Origin: Salinicoccus kekensis
Lineage (GTDB): Bacteria > Bacillota > Bacilli > Staphylococcales > Salinicoccaceae
Assembly (NCBI RefSeq): GCF_900220995.1
Contig: NZ_OBQF01000003.1
Span: forward strand, 62,001-126,000
Length of the DNA stretch: 64,000 bases
Direction of reading: 5' to 3'
In this document: positions 7,813 to 16,642 of the stretch, in pieces
Numbering within the stretch: the stretch's first letter is position 1
Layout of the letters: each line of letters begins with the position of its first letter
Position numbers and translations under genes: made by a program
The notes under the pieces: model-generated
Seen by the model: the letters and a program-made list of their open reading frames with translations, nothing else
Database searches by the model: none
What the model was told of the DNA's origin: nothing

Positions 7813-8304
7813 ATGCTTGCTTTTGTCTGGGCTGAAGATGAAAATAAACTGATCGGTAAAGGTGATGAACTGCCATGGCGGCTTCCGGCGGATGTGGCCT
7901 TCTTCAAGAAGGTGACGATGCAGGGGGATATCGTGACGGGCAGGAAGACGTATGAGACGATCCCGAGACGGCCTTTGCCGGGACGTGAGAACATCGTCCT
8001 CACGACTCAGAAGGATTATGAGGCGCCGGGTGCGGTTGTTGTGCATTCGAAAGAAGAGATACTGGAGCTGGAAAAGAAGAATGATAAGGGACTGTATATC
8101 ATCGGCGGCGAGTCTTTATTCAGAATGTTTGAAGACGAAGTGGATGAGCTTTACAGGACCGTGATCCATGATACTTTCGAAGGTGACACGTATTTCCCGA
8201 AGGATTTTGATTACGAGCCTTTTGAAGTGGTCAAATCCGAAGAGGGCCCGGTCGACGAGAAGAACCGTTATCCACATACGTATGAGCTGTGGAAAAGGAA
8301 GTAA
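7813..8304 (+). CDS. folA: Dihydrofolate reductase
   Basis: A 163-residue DHFR that reduces dihydrofolate to tetrahydrofolate with NADPH. It shows FVWAEDENKLIG at the N-terminus, the LPWRLPADVAFFK substrate-binding loop with the usual W and acidic residue (here Asp), the GRKTYETIPRRPLPGR NADPH region, and IIGGESLF. ATG start with AAGGAGAG upstream. There is no thymidylate synthase gene beside it, unlike many Bacillota. It is flanked by terminators and so is monocistronic. Confidence 0.95.
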   Translation: MLAFVWAEDENKLIGKGDELPWRLPADVAFFKKVTMQGDIVTGRKTYETIPRRPLPGRENIVLTTQKDYEAPGAVVVHSKEEILELEKKNDKGLYIIGGESLFRMFEDEVDELYRTVIHDTFEGDTYFPKDFDYEPFEVVKSEEGPVDEKNRYPHTYELWKRK

Positions 8305-8307
8305 ACG

Positions 8308-8343
8308 AAAATCCGCACACCGTTTTTGGTGTGCGGATTTTTT
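8308..8343. terminator. Bidirectional terminator
   Basis: Perfect hairpin AAATCCGCACACC / GGTGTGCGGATTT with a GTTTTT loop, with A-rich and T-rich flanks. It separates folA from the convergent MarR gene. Confidence 0.92.
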
Positions 8344-8361
8344 GGATGGTGCCGTGATATA

Positions 8362-8817
8362 TCACTGCCGGCTTTTCGTGATCATATCCTCAAGGGAAAT
8401 CTCGAGCATCTCGAGGACATGTTTGACGGCTTTGTAATCTTCCAGATCCACGTCGTCGGCAACGCAGTCGGCAATCGCTTCCGATACCGCACGACGCTCC
8501 TTCTCCGCCTTGTCCGTAAGGTGGACGGCCAGCTGCCTTCTGTCGGATTCGAGCCTCTCCCGCCTCACCCAGCCGGTGTCTTCAAGGCGTCTGAGCAGGG
8601 GCGTGAGTGTATTGCTGCCCAAACTCAACTTTTCTCCGATGGAATGGAGTGTTTCAGTCTCTTCGCTCTCCCATAGAATGGACAGTACCAGATACTGGGT
8701 GAATGTGAGGTTATATTTGGACAGCGCACTTTCATAAAATTTGGCAAACAGGCGACTGAGATTATATGCTGAGAAGCAAAGCTGATCTGCAATTTTAATA
8801 CTTTCAGCTGGTATCAT
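8362..8817 (-). CDS. MarR-family regulator, OhrR/MgrA-like redox type
   Basis: A 151-residue winged-helix MarR-family regulator. The N-terminal QLCFSAYNLSRLFAKFY segment matches OhrR/MgrA/SarZ proteins, in which the single cysteine (Cys14 here) is the peroxide sensor. The DNA-binding region runs through SLGSNTLTPLLRRLEDTGWVRRER and the DRRQLAVHLT wing. ATG start with GGAGG eight bases upstream; an adjacent GTG could also be used. It is divergent from the carotenoid operon fni-crtN-crtM-crtP, so a role in linking antioxidant pigment synthesis to oxidative stress is attractive but inferred. Confidence 0.85.
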   Translation of the reverse strand: MIPAESIKIADQLCFSAYNLSRLFAKFYESALSKYNLTFTQYLVLSILWESEETETLHSIGEKLSLGSNTLTPLLRRLEDTGWVRRERLESDRRQLAVHLTDKAEKERRAVSEAIADCVADDVDLEDYKAVKHVLEMLEISLEDMITKSRQ

Positions 8818-8835
8818 CACTAAATCCTCCTAATT

Positions 8836-8876
8836 AAGTCTTGCACGATTGACTTTGGGGTAAAGGTCTCTATAAT
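8836..8876 (+). promoter_or_regulatory. Carotenoid operon promoter with possible MarR site
   Basis: -35 TTGACT at 8849-8854 and -10 TATAAT at 8871-8876 with a 16-bp spacer, reading toward fni-crtNMP. An inverted pair AAGTC (8836-8840) and GACTT (8851-8855) overlaps the -35 box and lies just upstream of the divergent MarR gene, so it may be that regulator's operator. The leader to fni is about 125 bases. Confidence 0.55.
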
Positions 8877-9006
8877 TAAAATCAATAAAGATCTGTTGGT
8901 AATATAAGGTATATCTTATATACATCTATTTTAATTCATTATCCAGCAGAGTACTAGTTTATGATACCGGCATGCCCGATAAATTTTGCAGTGGAGGAGT
9001 TCCCTT

Positions 9007-10071
9007 ATGAATAAAGAAATCCATCAGCGCAGTCAAAGGAAAAATGAACATGTGAAACATGCAATGCATCAGAAATCCTCCGATACCGTATCGGATTTCG
9101 ACATGATCACTCTTTTACATCACTCCCTCCCCGATCTGAACGTGGATGAGGTCGATCTTTCCACCACGATGGCAGGCTTCGATATTCCGATCCCCCTGTA
9201 TATCAATGCGATGACGGGAGGCAGTGAGTGGACGAAGTCGATCAATGCAAAGCTTGCTGCCGTCGCTGCAGCTGCAGGTATTCCAATGGCAGTGGGCTCC
9301 ATGCATGCGGCAATCAAACACGCAGAACTCGCCGGGTCGTACCGGGTGGTCAGGGAAGCGAATCCCGACGGGCTCATATTTGCGAACGTCGGTGCGGATG
9401 TTTCTTTGGAAGGCGCGCAGCAGGCGGTTGAAATGATCCGGGCCGATGCGTTGCAGATCCACGTCAACGCCCCACAGGAATTGATCATGCCGGAGGGGGA
9501 CCGGGATTTCAAAAGCTGGCGGCAGAATATAGAACGCATCCTTAAACACGTGGATGTACCGGTCATCGTCAAAGAAGTCGGCTTCGGCATGAGCCGGGCA
9601 AGTCTTCAGACGCTGAAGGATCTTGGTGTACGGCATGTCGATATCAGCGGCAAAGGCGGCACGAACTTCGCAAGGATTGAAAATGCCCGGAGGAAAAGCC
9701 GGGACATGGCTTACCTCGGTGACTGGGGAATTTCCACAGTGCGCACCCTGCTTGAATCCCAGAGCTTACAGTCGGACATGTCAGTGATGGCGAGCGGCGG
9801 CATCATCACACCTCTGGACGCAATGAAGTGCCTCGCGCTCGGTGCCCGGTCCGTGGGCATGTCACGGATACTCTTGAAATCTGTGGAAGAGGAAGGCATC
9901 GAAGAAACAATTGATCATGTAAAGGATTTCCATGATCAGATGAAAAGAATTGCTGTGATGATCAATGCACGGACGGTCGGGGACGTGAGGGAAAGCCCGC
10001 TTGTCCTCGGTCCGGAACTGTTATCATGGATGACGCAGCGGCAGCTTGTTTTGAATGAGAGGGAGATTTGA
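9007..10071 (+). CDS. fni: Type 2 isopentenyl-diphosphate delta-isomerase
   Basis: A 354-residue FMN- and NADPH-dependent isomerase interconverting IPP and DMAPP. Features: the INAMTGGSEWTKSIN segment, QIHVNAPQELIMPEGDRDF with the catalytic-region glutamine and acidic residues, VIVKEVGFGMS, the GKGGTNF loop and the SGGIITPLDA FMN-phosphate segment. The ATG at 9007 follows GGAGGAG by seven bases. It is the first gene of the carotenoid operon, and its TGA overlaps the crtN ATG by one base. Placement here would raise supply of DMAPP for farnesyl diphosphate and C30 carotenoids. Confidence 0.95.
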   Translation: MNKEIHQRSQRKNEHVKHAMHQKSSDTVSDFDMITLLHHSLPDLNVDEVDLSTTMAGFDIPIPLYINAMTGGSEWTKSINAKLAAVAAAAGIPMAVGSMHAAIKHAELAGSYRVVREANPDGLIFANVGADVSLEGAQQAVEMIRADALQIHVNAPQELIMPEGDRDFKSWRQNIERILKHVDVPVIVKEVGFGMSRASLQTLKDLGVRHVDISGKGGTNFARIENARRKSRDMAYLGDWGISTVRTLLESQSLQSDMSVMASGGIITPLDAMKCLALGARSVGMSRILLKSVEEEGIEETIDHVKDFHDQMKRIAVMINARTVGDVRESPLVLGPELLSWMTQRQLVLNEREI

Positions 10072-11579
10072 TGAAAAAGACAGTCACAGTGATCGGTGCG
10101 GGTGTTGCGGGCCTGGCAAGCGCCATACGTCTGCAGAATAAAGGGTATGATGTCACAATTATAGAAAAAGATGAATTGCCCGGCGGCAAGATGAACAGGA
10201 TTGATATGGACGGTTACCAGTTCGATCTCGGTCCGACGATCGTCATGATGCCGGAACTTTACAGGGAAGTCTTTGAAGAAGCGGGAAGGGATCCGGATGA
10301 CTACATACCGATGGAGCGCCTCGATCCGATGTACAGCAGTTATTTTGATGAAGGCAAAGTGCATTATGAAGTTTCCAATGACCTCGTCAAAAACATCGAG
10401 ATGTTCGAGTCGATCAGCAGTGAGGATGCGGAAGGCTTCCTGAAGTATATCAGTGATTTATACCACCGCTTCAACATCGCCAAGGACCATTTCCTGCAGC
10501 GTCCTTTCCGGGATTCGAAGGATTTCTACAATCCTTCCGTCATCAGGCAGGGCTTGAAGCTCAAGACATTGAATAATGCTGAAAATCTGCTTAAAAAATA
10601 TATTAAAGATAAGCGGATGCGTCAGATGATCAGCTTCCAGACACTCTATATCGGCATCTCCCCGGCTAAAGGACCGTCCCTGTACACCATCATCCCGATG
10701 ATCGAGTTCCTGTACGGAATCTGGTTCATCAAAGGCGGGATGCACACCATGGCTTCAGCCATGGAGCGGCTGTTCCTCGAGCTCGGCGGCAAAATCGAAT
10801 ACGGGTCCGAGGTCGAGCAGATCGTCATAGAGGATGGCAAAGCCACAGGTGTCCTCCTCAAGGACGGTTTGAGGCATTCAGACCTTGTGATGTGCAATGC
10901 GGACTTCCCTTATGCGATGAAAAATCTGATCAAGGAACCGGACTACAAAGGCAAGTACACGAATAAAAAGATTGATGCAATGGATTACTCGTGTTCATGT
11001 TTTGTATTGTACCTCGGCATGGATAAGAAATATCCGGAACTCGACAATATCCACAATTTCGTCTTCTCTGAAGATCTGGATACGAACATCGAACAGATCT
11101 TCAATGGCGAAGTCATAGAGGACCCATCCATGTACATGTACATGGCTTCCAAAAAGGATCCTTCCATGGCACCTGAAGGAAAAGACGGCATCTACGTGCT
11201 CATGCCCATTTCGGATTTGAAGACGATGAAGTATGAGTGGACCGATGAGATCGCAGCGATGTACCGGAAGAAGATGATCGATAAGTTGAAGCATCTGCCG
11301 GGCCTCGCCAATATTGAAGAAGAGATCGTCACCGAGACGATGACGACACCGCTTGATTTCGAGAAACGGTTCAATGCTTATAACGGGGCGACTTTCGGGC
11401 TCAGACCGACGTTGACCCAAAGTGTGCATCTGAGACCGCAGAGCAAGGCGACACACTGCGATAACCTCTACTTTACAGGCAGCAGCACCCACCCGGGTGC
11501 CGGGGTACCCATCGTATTACTGTCCTCGAAGATCGCAGTCGGCGAATTGTTGAAAGACGAAGCTGAATATAGGAGCTGA
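10071..11579 (+). CDS. crtN: 4,4'-diapophytoene desaturase
   Basis: A 502-residue FAD-dependent desaturase, the same length as S. aureus CrtN and similar along its whole length. It converts 4,4'-diapophytoene to yellow 4,4'-diaponeurosporene. Visible are the FAD-binding VIGAGVAGLASAIRL, the FDLGPTIVMMP segment, SFQTLYIGISPAKGPS, GIWFIKGGMHTMA, and the C-terminal FTGSSTHPGAGVPIVL motif. Translation is coupled to fni by a one-base stop/start overlap, with GAGAGGGAG inside the fni 3' end. crtM follows after four bases. Confidence 0.95.
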   Translation: MKKTVTVIGAGVAGLASAIRLQNKGYDVTIIEKDELPGGKMNRIDMDGYQFDLGPTIVMMPELYREVFEEAGRDPDDYIPMERLDPMYSSYFDEGKVHYEVSNDLVKNIEMFESISSEDAEGFLKYISDLYHRFNIAKDHFLQRPFRDSKDFYNPSVIRQGLKLKTLNNAENLLKKYIKDKRMRQMISFQTLYIGISPAKGPSLYTIIPMIEFLYGIWFIKGGMHTMASAMERLFLELGGKIEYGSEVEQIVIEDGKATGVLLKDGLRHSDLVMCNADFPYAMKNLIKEPDYKGKYTNKKIDAMDYSCSCFVLYLGMDKKYPELDNIHNFVFSEDLDTNIEQIFNGEVIEDPSMYMYMASKKDPSMAPEGKDGIYVLMPISDLKTMKYEWTDEIAAMYRKKMIDKLKHLPGLANIEEEIVTETMTTPLDFEKRFNAYNGATFGLRPTLTQSVHLRPQSKATHCDNLYFTGSSTHPGAGVPIVLLSSKIAVGELLKDEAEYRS

Positions 11580-11583
11580 AAAT

Positions 11584-12465
11584 ATGAATAATCCAGAACC
11601 CACACTGATCAATGATTACAAGTTTTGTCAGTCTGTCATAAAAAAGTACTCCAAGAGCTTTTATTATGCTTTTTCAACATTGCCTGAAGATGATGCGAGG
11701 GCAGTCTATGCGGTCTATGCCTTCTGCAGGATGGCGGATGATGCAATCGATGAAGCCGACAGTGAAGAAGAAGCGATCGCCAATCTTGAGGCGCTGAGGG
11801 GGGAGCTCAACGGATTCTGCATCGGCGATGTACCGGATGCCCCGATGTGGCGGGCGCTGGATGATGTCAGGGTCCGGTATGACCTGGATCTTGAGATGCT
11901 GTATGTCCAGATCGAGGGCCAGGCATCGGATGTCCATTTCGAACAGCCTGAGGATCTGGATGAGCTGTTTGAATACAGCCGGAAAGTGGCCGGCTCCGTC
12001 GGAAGGCTGCTCCTGCCCATCCTTTCCGATGATACTTCACAGGAGAGGCAGCTGAATGCTGAAAATCTCGGAGTGGCGATGCAGCTCACCAATATTCTGA
12101 GGGACGTCGGTGAAGACATCGATATACACGGGAGGGTCTACATTCCGAAGTCGGTGCTTGATCAATATGGATATTCACATGAAGCGCTGAAAAATGGGGA
12201 AATGAATGCTGCTTTCATCAGTGTCTGGGAGCATCTTGCCGATGAGGCCGAGGTGCTTTATGACAGTTTCCGTGATGAAATCGTCCATTATAAAAAAGAG
12301 GCACGCGTTCCCCTCCTGCTTTCACTGTCCGTCTACCGTGAAATTCTGGCAGAAGTGAGGAACAATGGTCATGATTGCTTCAAAAGGCGCAACTTCGTGT
12401 CCATGAAGCGCAAAATGGAAATAAAAAACCAAGTGAACGAGAACTTGAAAAGTCTTGAACGTTGA
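11584..12465 (+). CDS. crtM: Dehydrosqualene (4,4'-diapophytoene) synthase
   Basis: A 293-residue squalene/phytoene synthase family enzyme that condenses two farnesyl diphosphates head-to-head into 4,4'-diapophytoene. The first aspartate-rich motif is ADDAID (Asp52, Asp53, Asp56) and the second lies in LRDVGEDIDIHGR. SKSFYYAFSTLP matches the start of bacterial CrtM/CrtB proteins. AGGAG precedes the ATG. Context with crtN and crtP makes the C30 rather than the C40 function likely. Confidence 0.93.
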   Translation: MNNPEPTLINDYKFCQSVIKKYSKSFYYAFSTLPEDDARAVYAVYAFCRMADDAIDEADSEEEAIANLEALRGELNGFCIGDVPDAPMWRALDDVRVRYDLDLEMLYVQIEGQASDVHFEQPEDLDELFEYSRKVAGSVGRLLLPILSDDTSQERQLNAENLGVAMQLTNILRDVGEDIDIHGRVYIPKSVLDQYGYSHEALKNGEMNAAFISVWEHLADEAEVLYDSFRDEIVHYKKEARVPLLLSLSVYREILAEVRNNGHDCFKRRNFVSMKRKMEIKNQVNENLKSLER

Positions 12466-12478
12466 TGGGAGGAAGATT

Positions 12479-13966
12479 ATGTCCCCGGTAAAGAAAGTAA
12501 TTGTCATCGGAGGCGGCCTGGGCGGCCTGTCATCGGCGGTCACGCTCAAGCAGCATGGTTTTGATGTCACGCTGTATGAAAAGAACGGTCATCTCGGCGG
12601 CAAGCTGAACCGGCATGAGCAGGACGGGTTCGGCTTCGACCTCGGCCCTTCCCTCCTCACCATGCCGTACATATTCGAGCGGCTGTTCGAAAGAAGCGGC
12701 AGGGAGATGGCGGATTATGTGGAGATTGAGGAACTTCGGCACCAGTGGAAATCGTTTTTCACGGACGGCGAAATCATCAATCTATACGGCAATCTTGAAA
12801 AGATGAAGCAGGAAAATCCGTCCCTCACCAAAAGAGATATGAAGGAATATGAAAACTTCCTGAAGTATGCCCGCGGGATCGACCGAGTGACCGTCCCGGG
12901 TTATTTCGAAAAAGGCCTGGACGACATAAAATCCGTCATCAAATTCCACGGGCCCGTTTCCGCGCTCAGGGGCTTCGATTATTTTTCCACGATGCAGCAG
13001 GGCATCGACAGACGGATCAAAAATCCACATATGAGGGATATGCTCGGCTACTTCATCAAGTATGTCGGATCGAGTGCCTACAATGCCCCTGCCGTGCTCA
13101 ACATGATGGCACATATGCAGCATGAACAGGGTGTGTGGTACGTAAAAGGCGGCCTGCACCACCTTGCTCACGGAATCGCACGGCTGGCTGAAGAAATCGG
13201 CGTCGAGATTTGTACGAACCGGGCGGTCAATACGGCCATCACAAAGAACGGTGAAATAGAGAAAATCATATTCGAAGACGGCTCGGAAGCGGCGGCGGAT
13301 TATTATGTATCCAACATGGAAGTCCTCCCGTTCTACAGGCATGTGCTTGATGTCCAGCCCAAAAATATGAAGCAGCTTGAAAACAGATTCGAGCCGGCGA
13401 GTTCAGGGCTCGTCCTCCATCTCGGGGTGGACAGGGAATATCCACAGCTCAGTCATCATAACTTCTTCTTCTCCACTGACTCAAAGAGGAATTATAAGGA
13501 AGTGTTCGATGACAAAGTGCTGCCGCAAGACCCGACGATCTACCTTGTGAACAGCAATAAGACGGACCCTTCCCAGGCAAGGCGGGGGCATGAAAACTTG
13601 AAGGTTCTACCTCATATCCCGCCAATCCAGGATAAAGAATATACGAAGGAAGACTACCTCAAATTCCGCGAACGGGTGCTGATCAAGCTTGAAAACATGG
13701 GCCTCACTGATTTGAGGCAGTCGATCGTAACTGAATATATGCTCACGCCCCACGACATCCAAAACCTTTATAATTCCGATCACGGTGCAATATACGGCAC
13801 TCTATCCGACAGAAGGAAGAATAAAGGATTCAAGCATCCCAAAAAGTCGGTGCATATCGATAACCTCTACTTCGCAGGCGGCACGGTGAACCCGGGAGGC
13901 GGCATGCCGATGGTGACATTGAGCGGCCAGCAGGTCGGCGCGATGATTGCAGAAAGAGAAAATTGA
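12479..13966 (+). CDS. crtP: Diaponeurosporene oxidase (CrtP/CrtNb)
   Basis: A 495-residue CrtN-family oxidase. In S. aureus CrtP oxidises the terminal methyl of 4,4'-diaponeurosporene toward the aldehyde or acid. Similarity to CrtP runs throughout: VIVIGGGLGGLSSAV, GFGFDLGPSLLTMPYIFE, MLGYFIKYVGSS, SNMEVLPFY, GAIYGTLSDRRKNKGFK and NPGGGMPMVTLSGQQV. The ATG at 12479 follows GGGAGGA and is preferred to an in-frame upstream ATG that overlaps crtM. It is the last gene of the operon; no crtO, crtQ or aldH follows, and a CrtQ homologue is 8 kb away. Confidence 0.92.
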   Translation: MSPVKKVIVIGGGLGGLSSAVTLKQHGFDVTLYEKNGHLGGKLNRHEQDGFGFDLGPSLLTMPYIFERLFERSGREMADYVEIEELRHQWKSFFTDGEIINLYGNLEKMKQENPSLTKRDMKEYENFLKYARGIDRVTVPGYFEKGLDDIKSVIKFHGPVSALRGFDYFSTMQQGIDRRIKNPHMRDMLGYFIKYVGSSAYNAPAVLNMMAHMQHEQGVWYVKGGLHHLAHGIARLAEEIGVEICTNRAVNTAITKNGEIEKIIFEDGSEAAADYYVSNMEVLPFYRHVLDVQPKNMKQLENRFEPASSGLVLHLGVDREYPQLSHHNFFFSTDSKRNYKEVFDDKVLPQDPTIYLVNSNKTDPSQARRGHENLKVLPHIPPIQDKEYTKEDYLKFRERVLIKLENMGLTDLRQSIVTEYMLTPHDIQNLYNSDHGAIYGTLSDRRKNKGFKHPKKSVHIDNLYFAGGTVNPGGGMPMVTLSGQQVGAMIAEREN

Positions 13967-13975
13967 TGATTAAAA

Positions 13976-14012
13976 AACCCGAAGGACCGTCTGTGGTCCC
14001 TCGGGTCTTTAT
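13976..14012 (+). terminator. crt operon terminator
   Basis: Hairpin ACCCGAAGGACC / GGTCCCTCGGGT with a GTCTGT loop, followed by CTTTATTTCC, ten bases after the crtP stop. It may also serve the convergent HD-domain gene, since A-rich sequence precedes it. Confidence 0.88.
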
Positions 14013-14017
14013 TTCCA

Positions 14018-14656
14018 TCAGCTGTCCCATTTGGAATTGATGATGCATGAGCAGAAGTTCGGATTGGAATAATCCGGCTGGAAATGTTTGATGACATCCT
14101 CTTTCATATTGCCGAATGTCGTCTCCGGCTTATGTTTGATGCCGTTGTAGAATGCTTCGATGATATCATTTTTGAAATTGTTCCTCGGGAACTTCTGTAC
14201 GACGGCTTTCCTGATCTCCTCGGAGAACTGTTCGAAGTTGTCCCCCATCACGTCCATGCCGACGCCGTGGAATAGGAGTGCGACTTCGCTTTCCTTATGC
14301 TCCGCAACACCAGGTGTCGTGTGGAGGGCGATGGCATCCCATACAAGCTGCATCTGGCTCGGCGTGATGTTGTGGGTCTCGAGGAACTGCCTTGCAGCAT
14401 TGGCGCCGTCCACCTCGAACCGTAAATCATCACTGCTGTATTGCTTCGTCAGACCGAGGTCATGGAAAAGTGCACTGATGTATAATAGTTCATGATCATA
14501 CTTCACCTGGTCCTGGTCACCTTTGACTGCGCCGAAAAGATAGACTCTGTTCGAATGGTTCCAAATCAGTTCGTTGCCGTGCTCGTGCACGAGATCCTGT
14601 GCTTCCGTGACAATCTTACTATCCGGGACTATGATTTTGTCCAATTCTGTTATCAT
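14018..14656 (-). CDS. HD-domain phosphohydrolase-like protein
   Basis: A 212-residue HD-domain protein resembling the cyanamide hydratase-like branch. Metal-ligand motifs are visible in order: NHSNRVYLFG (first His), ALFHDLGL (the HD pair), and AIALHTTPG (further His). The C-terminal NFCSCIINSKWDS tail is not part of the core domain. ATG start about 95 bases from a divergent LysR gene, with a palindrome between them, so it may be the LysR target. The substrate is unknown; members act on phosphoesters or on small nitrile-like compounds. Confidence 0.75.
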   Translation of the reverse strand: MITELDKIIVPDSKIVTEAQDLVHEHGNELIWNHSNRVYLFGAVKGDQDQVKYDHELLYISALFHDLGLTKQYSSDDLRFEVDGANAARQFLETHNITPSQMQLVWDAIALHTTPGVAEHKESEVALLFHGVGMDVMGDNFEQFSEEIRKAVVQKFPRNNFKNDIIEAFYNGIKHKPETTFGNMKEDVIKHFQPDYSNPNFCSCIINSKWDS

Positions 14657-14711
14657 CTTTGTATCAGCTCCTTATATATTACATACTATAAACGTTATGG
14701 ACAGTCTTCAA

Positions 14712-14727
14712 ACTATAGTGCTATAGT
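14712..14727. promoter_or_regulatory. Candidate LysR operator
   Basis: Inverted repeat ACTATAG, TG, CTATAGT in the 94-bp region between the HD gene and the divergent LysR gene, flanked by a weaker outer pair GACAG/CTGTC. It sits about 24 bases upstream of the LysR start, a usual place for LysR autoregulation and divergent activation. Confidence 0.5.
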
Positions 14728-14750
14728 CTGTCTGGAATGGAGAGAATAAA

Positions 14751-15623
14751 ATGTCATATAAACGGTTGTATTACTTTTTCATATTGGGCCGGGAACAGAA
14801 TTACTCGGAAGCGGCAAAAAGAATCGGCATCAAGCAGCCGACTTTGAGCCAGCAGATCAATCTGCTGGAAGAAGAGCTCCATATCAGGCTGTTTTACAGG
14901 AGCCCGAGGAAAGTGAAGCTGACTGCAGCCGGCGAATCGCTGTTCCGTAAAATATCGTTCATGAAAGAAGAGCTGGACGGTACAATCAATGAAATCAGGC
15001 GGGACTACTCGGTTGTGAAAATGCTGCGCATCGGTGTGATGCAGGGGGAGCTCACGGACCTCATATCCAATGTGCTCATCCGTTTCAAGACAGAACACCC
15101 CGATGTCCAGTGTGCCCTCTATACTTTGGACCTTTCATCTTCGATGCTTGAAAAAGGAGAGCTCGATCTTTATTTCGATTATGACGCGACGGACAAGAAG
15201 AATAATATGACTTTCTTATATGAAGATGGCTTCAATATCATCTCCTCAAAGTCTGCCGGGGAGATACGGCTGGAAGAACTTTCAGGATACCCGTGGGTGC
15301 TGATGAACGAAAATTATTCATGCAGGCACATATTCAATGACCTGGCTGCCCATTACGGGTTGCACATCAGTCCGGCAATCGAACTCAGTGACCTGTCCGT
15401 CGTCTATAATATGGTAAACAATGGTATGGGCATCTCCCTTGTATCGGATACCTCCCTGTCTTTTTATGATTCAGAAAATCTGGAGGTGAAGAAAGTGGAG
15501 GAGCCGCAGTTGAAGCGGAATGTCGTCATGCACCATAACGGAGTGATGAAACCGGACGGCCTCCTAGATGCGTTTCACCGGATGACTCTCCGGGAACTGA
15601 AGAAACTCAATATAGCGAAATGA
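14751..15623 (+). CDS. LysR-family transcriptional regulator
   Basis: A 290-residue LysR-type regulator. The N-terminal winged helix-turn-helix is clear (NYSEAAKRIGIKQPTLSQQI, residues about 17-36, then LEEELHIRLFYR). The C-terminal substrate-binding domain begins near LRIGVMQGEL. ATG with GGAGAG upstream. It is divergent from the HD-domain gene and followed by an SDR gene after a terminator. The effector is unknown. Confidence 0.85.
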   Translation: MSYKRLYYFFILGREQNYSEAAKRIGIKQPTLSQQINLLEEELHIRLFYRSPRKVKLTAAGESLFRKISFMKEELDGTINEIRRDYSVVKMLRIGVMQGELTDLISNVLIRFKTEHPDVQCALYTLDLSSSMLEKGELDLYFDYDATDKKNNMTFLYEDGFNIISSKSAGEIRLEELSGYPWVLMNENYSCRHIFNDLAAHYGLHISPAIELSDLSVVYNMVNNGMGISLVSDTSLSFYDSENLEVKKVEEPQLKRNVVMHHNGVMKPDGLLDAFHRMTLRELKKLNIAK

Positions 15624-15631
15624 AATATTAC

Positions 15632-15670
15632 ACAGTTTTCCATATTAAGTCGTGGAAGACTGTTTTTTTA
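15632..15670 (+). terminator. Terminator after LysR gene
   Basis: Hairpin ACAGTTTTCCA / TGGAAGACTGT with one mismatch and a ten-base loop, then a run of seven T residues. Confidence 0.85.
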
Positions 15671-15735
15671 TGGCTGATCAAGGGTAAACGTGAACTGTAT
15701 GTAAAATAAGTTCAAATTATTTAGGAGGACTTGAA

Positions 15736-16584
15736 ATGACTGAAGGAACAATCCTTGTGACAGGTGCGGGAACAGGTTTCGGCAAAGGCATCGCATTCAG
15801 CCTTGCGGAAAAAGGAAAATCGGTGATCGCAAGTGTGGAAGCAATGTCGCAGGTCTCTGCCCTGGAAAAAGAAGCCAAAGACCGCGGACTTGAAATGAAA
15901 ATCGAGAAGCTGGACGTGACCAGTGAAAAGGACCGGCAGAAAGCATGGACGTGGGACGTCGATGTACTCGTCAACAACGCAGCAGTCAAAGAAGGCGGCT
16001 CTCTTGTCGACATACCGGAAGACAACCTCCGTCATCAATTCGAGGTGAATACATTCGGCCCGATACTTTTGACGAAAGGATTCGCACGGAAGATGATCGA
16101 GAAGAAACAAGGCAGGATCGTCTTTGTGTCGTCGATTTCAGGGCTCGTCTCCACACCGTTATCCGGACCTTACAACGGATCTAAACATGCGCTTGAAGCA
16201 TTTGCCGAGGCGCTCAGCCAGGAACTCCAGGAGTTCAATATCGAAGTTGCGACAATCAATCCGGGGCCTTATTTGACCGGATTCAACGACCGGGAATTTG
16301 AAACATGGAAAAACTGGCAGGAAGTCGATGAAACGGTGTTCGATTACGAAAACCTGGCGTTCCCGATGGAACAGTATGACCCGGAAGAAGTGATTGAACC
16401 GTCGGTGAAAGTGATACTCGGCGAAACGAAAAATTACCGAAACGTCATCCCGGAAAGCATGATTTCCATGATCAAGGATATGAGATCGGAGCTATGGGAT
16501 AAGAAGACGGATGAAGCGCTCGGCGAAAGGCATGAAACAGTGCAGAAATCATATGATATAGAGCCCGGAACGAAAGCGGAATAA
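15736..16584 (+). CDS. SDR-family oxidoreductase
   Basis: A 282-residue classical short-chain dehydrogenase. It has the TGAGTGFGKG nucleotide motif, NNAAVKEGG, the VSSISG segment with catalytic serine, and a PYNGSK active-site Tyr-x3-Lys. The longer C-terminal part (after INPGPYLTGF) differs from the bacterial fabG type and resembles 'ketoreductase, retinol dehydrogenase-like' SDRs. TTAGGAGGA precedes the ATG. It is flanked by terminators, so monocistronic. The substrate is unknown. Confidence 0.82.
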   Translation: MTEGTILVTGAGTGFGKGIAFSLAEKGKSVIASVEAMSQVSALEKEAKDRGLEMKIEKLDVTSEKDRQKAWTWDVDVLVNNAAVKEGGSLVDIPEDNLRHQFEVNTFGPILLTKGFARKMIEKKQGRIVFVSSISGLVSTPLSGPYNGSKHALEAFAEALSQELQEFNIEVATINPGPYLTGFNDREFETWKNWQEVDETVFDYENLAFPMEQYDPEEVIEPSVKVILGETKNYRNVIPESMISMIKDMRSELWDKKTDEALGERHETVQKSYDIEPGTKAE

Positions 16585-16595
16585 TATATAAAGTT

Positions 16596-16615
16596 AGCGG
16601 GGCACCCGCCCCGCT
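16596..16615 (+). terminator. Probable terminator hairpin
   Basis: Perfect GC-rich stem AGCGGGGC / GCCCCGCT with a four-base loop after the SDR stop; the downstream T tract is weak (TCCAATTTTC), so termination may be partial and the next gene partly read through. Confidence 0.6.
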
Positions 16616-16642
16616 TCCAATTTTCACAATAGGAGTGAGCAC

